Assembly: GCA_900617975.1 (NCBI GenBank)
Contig: UZAE01013867.1
Coordinates: 1 to 15,290 of the forward strand
Length of the DNA: 15,290 nt
Source of the DNA: Rodentolepis nana
Taxonomy: Eukaryota; Platyhelminthes; Cestoda; Cyclophyllidea; Hymenolepididae
Reading direction: 5' to 3'
The position numbers and the translations under genes are program-made. Every line of letters begins with the position of its first letter. Position 1 is the stretch's first letter. The notes under the pieces are model-generated. The model saw only the letters and a program-made list of their open reading frames with translations, did not search any database and was not told the DNA's origin. Below, one piece after another: positions 10,730 to 15,290 of the stretch.

Positions 10730-11227
10730 ATTTACGAAGCCTTTAAAACCGTTCAGTTGGACTTTATAAAGCGTTTTTACCACTTGAGATCTAAAGGTCA
10801 GGTTTGTTATTAATAAAAGAAATTAAATGATATAGGAATGGATGCGTGATAAACGATTTGCTGCCTTCTTAGCCGACAACTGGAGTGGTGGTTTCTATAG
10901 AGGTGATATTACTTATCCAGATGTTAGCCTGGAAATTCTGAGCACCGTCAATAGAGCTTGAGCGTTTCTTACGAGCGTGTCGAGAATACCCGATTAGGCT
11001 TTCGAAGGGAAGCCGACACACCTTCTGTACTTTCTGGGGATCCTACTGTATTTTCTCATCACATCCACCCCTTCAGTGAATGCCCCTGCAAGTAATTTTT
11101 TTGCAAATTAGTTTGGAATTCGCTTTCGTCGTTTCTTTATTCTTGCCTCACTCTAGGCTCCAGAAATGCTCTATTAAACAATTAAAAGGAAATTCAAAAT
11201 ATCGATCTAATTAAAAATGGCGCAAAC

Positions 11228-11473
11228 CTGATCGTAATCATATGTGTGGCCTTGAACTTTGATGGGTCCTATTTGGCAAGGCCGATTGCGGTTAGTGTAG
11301 CTGTTTTGAAGGGATTTGGAGTAGAAGATGAAGGAAGTTGTGCCAGGAGAGAAACTTTCATAGAGGTACCGCGGGTAATTATCTAGAGGAAATCCATTGG
11401 CCTCGTGAGCTATCACCTTCACTCGTCCGGACATTCGACTCTCCTGCTCCACCTTTTTTACGGCCACGTGCAG
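11228..11473 (-). CDS. DEG/ENaC-family sodium channel, internal exon (82 residues)
   Basis: This exon encodes the middle of the extracellular domain of the same channel as the exon at 6477-7163. It begins after a good acceptor (pyrimidine-rich TCTAATTTTACTCCTAG, AG at 11475-11474) and ends at the donor CAG|GTTTGC, in phase 0 at both borders. It reads LHVAVKKVEQESRMSGRVKV, then IAHEANGFPL, which fits the family pattern G-x-x-V-x-x-H-x-x-x-x-P. Next comes SPGTTSFIFYSKSLQ, like the conserved PG-x-x-x-x-I stretch, then YTNRNRPC, matching the R-x-C before the Y-x-Q-x-x-C block. The preceding exons, with TM1 and the first extracellular part, should lie at higher coordinates. I did not find them, so they may be beyond the right edge or missed. 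The open frame continues a few codons past the donor (to 11207), but the splice reading fits the family and the intron retention reading does not. Confidence 0.83.
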
Positions 11474-12099
11474 CTAGGAGTAAAATTAGACAAATCAATA
11501 AATAATTGCCATTTAAAAATAATCAAATAAATTGAAGCCCCTTTCTGGTTATAATTAGCTCTTTCAGACATCCCCCCTCCCCCCTCCCCGCCTTTTTTTC
11601 TTGCTTCCAACATTATATATGCCGCCAGTTCGAACAATCAGCATCCAAACTGAAAAACGAATTGATACATTTCCAGAGACTTCACTTAGATGGCACTTCA
11701 TAACTTCTTCGGCCTTCTTCGTGGACTACCGTTCTTTCATGCGCTGTTTTTTTTCTCCATCATTCCTTAGAATGAAACCTTTTTTTGCGTGATCTCTTTC
11801 TCTGCCCTGAACATAATTTATGAAATTTGGCGGATGCCATTTGATCTCAAATTTTCATTCCTTTTGAAATGCTGTCGGCTAAGTTAATTATAAACAATTG
11901 CGCATGATTTATATGGGGGCAAGTTATCTTAGAAATTGCACCTCGGTTAAGAGTGCAAGTTATATAAATGATTTTGAAGATTTAAACTTACTACTAGCAA
12001 AGGTCTACCCTCAGGCGAAAGTATAGAGGAAGTTGGGAATTAAAATTATATATTTCTCTGTAATACTAAAGCCTGCCAGGTAGACTTCTACGAGAATTC
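11474..12099. other. probable upstream intron of the channel gene
   Basis: Sequence upstream of the acceptor at 11474 on the minus strand. It includes a C/T tract at 11572-11589 (C runs of six, six and four, a possible G-quadruplex on the gene strand). The 63-codon plus-strand frame at 11601-11792 has no recognisable motif. Confidence 0.5.
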
Positions 12100-12113
12100 A
12101 TCCTTCTACAGCA

Positions 12114-12452
12114 GGGGTGTGCGATAGACTTACCTCCACGTGGTGCATCCTGGGCAACGTATACTCATGCGGCAAAAAGTTCTATTAACTGGTTTATCAA
12201 CTGGCAGTTGACTTCTGACTTCAAACTGCCATGACCCCACTGTATGTCATATTCGGCTACATCCAAAGTACTCACCTCACCTTTTTCCACCTTATCTACC
12301 TTCGTCTTTGAAACACTCTTCTGTTTCCCCCCCCCCCCCCCCCCCCCCGCCCTCTCGATTTTTTTTCACCTTGAAGTTCCTTCCCCTCTGTGAGGCCCGA
12401 AGTCAGCTAAATGGCTAATGATAACTACCAAAACACCTGCCATTTGGTATAT
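12114..12452 (+). mobile_element. SINE-like element, copy 6, full length
   Basis: It begins with GGGGTGTGCGATAGACTT and ends in GCCATTTGGTAT. The flanks ATCCTTCTACAGCA (12100-12113) and ATCCTTCTAAAGCA (12453-12466) match at 13 of 14 positions and are read as a target-site duplication that fixes both ends. The C spot has expanded to 22 C. A ~12 bp piece (TTAACTGG / TATCAACTGG) is duplicated just after the head stem. The inner hairpin keeps pairing through a G-U wobble (CGTAT / ATGCG). Confidence 0.93.
12327..12348 (+). repeat. 22-base poly-C inside SINE copy 6
   Basis: An uninterrupted run of 22 C at the same internal position where copy 3 has five C. Confidence 0.95.
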
Positions 12453-12466
12453 ATCCTTCTAAAGCA

Positions 12467-13460
12467 TTAAAACAAACGGAAATTTCTGCATGGATAGTTA
12501 AAGTAGCGTAGGATGGAACGAACTTTAATCGCTGCGTCTAACTTTATGAGTTCAAATTGAATTACCACAGAGCTTCAATAGATAGGCGAAATAAGCGAGA
12601 TCTTATCAGAGGGCTCTATTTTTGATGAGAGTGCACTTCGATTTTATTAACAAGACAAAGTGACAATAGGAAAGCTTCGATGTGTGGCTTAATCGTGCGT
12701 AACCAAGAGATTCGGAATACCTCTTATGAACACACAATTTTTAATACCAAATTTTTACATTTACTATTTTCGATCCCTTAGAGTATTTAACGATTGATAG
12801 ATACGAAATAGTACAAAAGTGTGATATTGAAAATCAATATCTTGGTGGGTCTTGAATTAAAGGTTGCTAATCGTCCGTTTAATTTTTAACAACAGTTTGA
12901 CTTGGCACATTTGATGGTTTGTGCGTAAAAAATTGAAGACCAATGATTAAAGAGAGAGAAATTAAAATCTTAAATCCAAAAATATAAATAACTATCATTT
13001 ATGCTGGCTTTTATTTATCCATTGAGGAAAATAATATTATAAAAGGACAATTTCCCTTAAAAAATGAACGATTTCAATGTAAATTATACTTAAAAGATTG
13101 TGATTAATGTAAAACTGACAAAATTTGAACTTAAAATTGGACAATAACATTTAACTGGGTCATTTTGAAGCAGTTCTATTAATATATTTTGAGATATTTT
13201 AGATTGCCTGAGAAGTTAATTACCCCTTTAAAATAATTAAATAAAGTTAAATGTAAATTTTTTTATCTAATTAGATATTCTACATTTAATTACGCAGTTA
13301 AAAATATATCAAACGACGGCATTTATTTTATGCTTCACTATAGTCGAACATTAATGACTTTAGTCTTCGTTTTGCAATGCATGGACCGACCGATGTCTTT
13401 CCACACAATTCTTAATCAGAAGAGCCGACCTCAATGTACAACGAACTTAAAGCTCGAACA
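12467..13460. other. gene-free stretch
   Basis: Very AT-rich, with many TTAAT/AAATT words. I found no reading frame, RNA gene or repeat that I can support. Confidence 0.6.
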
Positions 13461-14006
13461 AAGGACAGTTGGCACTCTCCGATATAACCGACTGGCCAGG
13501 AATCGAAGCCGTTGCCGACTGGCCAAGAATCGAAGCCGTTGCTGAGTTTAACTTTGGCCAAGAATCGAAGCCGTTGCTGAGTTTAGACTACGTACCGGAC
13601 GGATTGCCTGGCAAAACACCTTCAAAGATTGGGAGTATACACCAGTGGACAGCAGCACTCTTCAACATAGCCGACTGTCCAAGAATCGAAGACGTTGCTG
13701 AGTTAAGACTACGTATCGGACACGATTGCCTGGCAAAACACCCTCACTGATTGGGAGTATACACTCAACCCACATGCCCCCTATGTAACCTACAGGAGGA
13801 AATGGAGAAGACCCACCTGATTCGGTGTCCAGCCCTAAAGACAACGACGGAAACCCAGAGATACTGGGAAGCCCGAAGGCTGCTAATGAATTGCTATTAC
13901 TTAACTGCTATATATGTACCCCCCCCCACCCATGGGGGAAACTGAAGTCAAAGTTTAAGGACTAATGATAAATATCATAAAACCTGCCATTTGAAATAAT
14001 AATACT
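13461..14006 (+). pseudogene. 3' end of a non-LTR retrotransposon (LINE) ORF2, decayed
   Basis: The reading frame encodes AELRLRIGHDCLAKH, then GVYTQPTCPLCNLQEEMEKT and HLIRCPAL, and RYWEARRLL, ending at TGA 13943-13945. The GHDCL, C-P-L-C and H-L-x-x-C-P-A-L motifs are typical of the C-terminal end of ORF2 in Jockey-like arthropod LINEs, after reverse transcriptase and RNase H. An in-frame TGA at 13748-13750 interrupts it. The duplicated upstream unit has AGA (Arg) at the same place, so the stop is a nonsense mutation. The upstream unit (13559-13642) also carries a 1-base deletion. The 5' part of the element is absent, as usual for truncated insertions. After the stop, about 60 bases form the 3' UTR and end in TTTGAAATAATAATA. 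This UTR matches the tail of the SINE-like family. I could not find target-site duplications. Confidence 0.8.
13472..13764 (+). repeat. nested tandem duplications inside the LINE remnant
   Basis: A segment starting GCACTCTCC (13472) is repeated at 13655 (GCACTCTTC), a period of 183 bases. The best matched parts are 13559-13642 and 13679-13764. Inside the first unit the piece GGCCAAGAATCGAAGCCGTT occurs three times (13494, 13521, 13556), with periods of 27 and 35. The duplicated parts have diverged, so this is not an assembly stutter. Confidence 0.85.
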
Positions 14007-14510
14007 TTTGAGACCTATCTACCTGTGAGCTCTAAGAATTGTATACCTATTTCCATCTTAGCTACAAACAATATCTACTGGATTCTAATCTTAAATCACA
14101 AACAAGTCATTTTCTAAATGGGCACAGGATGATTAATAGATGTTGTTTGAATCCTGCAGTGAACTTCAAAGTTCCTTCAATAAAGGCAACGTCGTTATCT
14201 TACAGCTGTAAGCCGTAGAGCATGTTCTATTTGAACCTTCTTATGAAGAGATTAAACTAATATTGAGAGGTGTTTAATATCATCCCCCACCCCTCTGGAG
14301 AACTTATACTAGCTGGCTTATGAGACTGACAAAACTGTGGAATGTGTTATCATTAAATCTGCTTTGGCTAGGCAGAGTTGGTTTAACCCGTCTCGTCACA
14401 GGCTCTCTGTTTTACTTCGGTGAGTGACCTGGCGTTGGAAAGAGATTGCAAGTGAATGAAGATCAATGCTTCTACTCACTTGGGTTCTAAATTCACTACA
14501 CACTTCATAT
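14007..14510. other. gene-free stretch
   Basis: No supported gene. I looked on the minus strand for an upstream channel exon and did not see one. Confidence 0.5.
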
Positions 14511-14525
14511 TATATATTCTCCTTT
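14511..14525. repeat. left target-site duplication of SINE copy 7
   Basis: TATATATTCTCCTTT, identical over 15 bases to 14868-14882 on the other side of the element. Confidence 0.9.
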
Positions 14526-14867
14526 GAGGTGTGTGATAGACTTACCTTCACGTGGTGCATCCTGGGCAACGTATACTCATACTGCAAAAAAAGTCTATAA
14601 ACCGGCAGTTGACTTCTGACTTCAAACTACCATCACCACACTCTATGTCATATTTCACCACTTCACAGTACTCACCTTACCTTTTCACTGCCTTTATATC
14701 TGTCTGACTCTTTCACATCTGTGAATCACCCTTCTGTTCCCTCTTTAGACTTTTCGTCACTTTGATTTCCCTCCTCCTCTCTGTAAAGCTCAACGACAGC
14801 TAAAGGACTAATGATAACTATCGAAACGCATGTCGTTTGAAATAAATATATGAATATATGAAATATA
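14526..14867 (+). mobile_element. SINE-like element, copy 7, full length with perfect 15-bp target-site duplication
   Basis: This is the best-preserved insertion. It begins GAGGTGTGTGATAGACTT and ends after the AAATAAATATATG-type tail. The perfect flanking duplication fixes a length of 342 bases. The head stem ATAGACTT / AAGTCTAT is intact, as is the GTAT/ATAC inner hairpin. The tail domain AAAGGACTAATGATAACTAT is the closest of all copies to the LINE 3' UTR at 13956-13980. An exact duplication and an intact stem suggest a relatively recent insertion. It carries no open reading frame worth calling. Confidence 0.95.
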
Positions 14868-14882
14868 TATATATTCTCCTTT
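14868..14882. repeat. right target-site duplication of SINE copy 7
   Basis: The second copy of TATATATTCTCCTTT directly after the element's tail. Confidence 0.9.
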
Positions 14883-15290
14883 CTTCTCATACCCCTCCCC
14901 CCTCCCCAATGCAACAAAGGCGCTATGTCAGAACCTAAGACGCTGAGTTCTAGGAATTCAGAGCAAGGACTGCCTTCTTTTCTAGAAACCAATTTTTGCT
15001 AAAGTGGGTCACAATATCTAGGCAACCTATTCAATCTACTTCATTCGCTTGCTAATTGACATCCTTATTTATATGTGGTTCAAATGAAAATCAATTTTTT
15101 ACGTTACTGGAGAATAGAGAGTTTCCAACAGTAGTGTCATTGAGTTCGAATCAATAAATAATAATTTTATGTTTAGTCCTAAAGCAAATCACGAACGAAC
15201 GAGCCAAGCCAAATATATCTGAAAATTATCAGCATGACAGGTCTAACCAACTTTTTAAAAAAAACACATTTTATAAGGAGTAAAAAATTT
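14883..15290. other. gene-free stretch to the window edge
   Basis: Contains a C-rich tract at 14892-14907 (C runs of four, six and four). Otherwise AT-rich with no recognisable feature. Confidence 0.55.

Larger units (their letters stand above)
7164..11227 (-). other. intron of the DEG/ENaC gene (phase 0)
   Basis: The donor is CAG|GTTTGC (GT at 11227-11226) and the acceptor is ATTCATTAG| (AG at 7165-7164). Both flanking exons are in phase 0. The joined protein, ...HTYDYDQ|AACQWKKTC..., matches the continuous family pattern Y-x-Q-x-x-C-x-x-x-C with no missing residues, so no further exon is needed in between. The intron contains two SINE-like copies. Apart from these, about 7660-10405 and 10742-11227 hold only AT-rich sequence. 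A 60-codon frame at 8235-8417 (plus) looks like chance. Confidence 0.75.

Noticed and set aside
10860..11130. Stretch with codon-like composition (contains WSGGFYRGDITYPDV in one frame)
   Set aside because: The frame is interrupted by stops and matches no family that I know. It also lies inside the channel intron.
12122..12230. tRNA-derived SINE head with A and B boxes
   Set aside because: The only B-box-like word (TTCAAAC in 'gacttcaaactgcc') lies too far from any A-box-like word, and neither fits the consensus well.
14726..14992. 88-codon minus-strand frame with a hydrophobic stretch, considered as a TM1 exon of the channel
   Set aside because: It spans SINE copy 7's tail and its AT-rich flank. 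The hydrophobic part is translation of the AAATATAT tail, and the TM1-flanking motifs of the family are absent.
1..15290. CRISPR arrays, bacterial operons, prophage or defence systems
   Set aside because: Spliced exons, non-LTR elements and lack of dense coding show that this is animal nuclear DNA. No regularly spaced repeats were seen.

Overview
This is a piece of nuclear genome from an animal, most likely an arthropod. DEG/ENaC sodium-channel genes are found only in animals, and the window carries two spliced exons of one, with proper GT-AG borders and a roughly 4 kb intron. The background is AT-rich, gene-poor and full of short retroelement insertions, (AAAT)n tails and long G or C homopolymers. 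The arthropod call rests on the pickpocket-like look of the exons and on a LINE fragment of a type common in arthropods. It is an inference, and I cannot name the species.

Layout. From 1 to about 6.4 kb there is no gene. This part holds one tail fragment (1-36), one 3'-broken copy (428-675) and two near-complete copies (1172-1506 minus, 4131-4434 plus) of a ~340 bp repeat family, plus several G/C-rich tracts. From 6477 to 11473, on the minus strand, lie the last two visible coding exons of a DEG/ENaC-type channel (11473-11228 and 7163-6477). They join in phase 0 into a 310-residue C-terminal fragment with the cysteine-rich extracellular domain, the second membrane segment with its G-x-S filter motif, and a basic cytoplasmic tail. 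The intron between them holds two more copies of the repeat (7308-7648 and 10418-10729). From 11.5 kb to the end there are two more copies (12114-12452 and 14526-14867) and a decayed 3' end of a non-LTR retrotransposon (about 13461-14006). The 5' exons of the channel gene were not found and may lie beyond the right edge.

The most interesting content is the repeat family. It behaves like a SINE: fixed 5' start, constant length near 340 bp, AAATAAATA-type tail, and target-site duplications that I could read around four copies (one is 15 bp and perfect). Its last ~60 bp match the whole 3' UTR of the LINE remnant in the same window, which points to a SINE-LINE partnership in which the LINE machinery mobilises the SINE through a shared 3' tail. 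The head has no convincing tRNA promoter boxes. Instead it contains an 8-bp closing stem and an inner hairpin that are kept in most copies. Read antisense, the head carries a consensus splice donor. Read sense, the 3' part carries a pyrimidine tract followed by AG. Copies inside the channel intron could therefore be recruited as exons.
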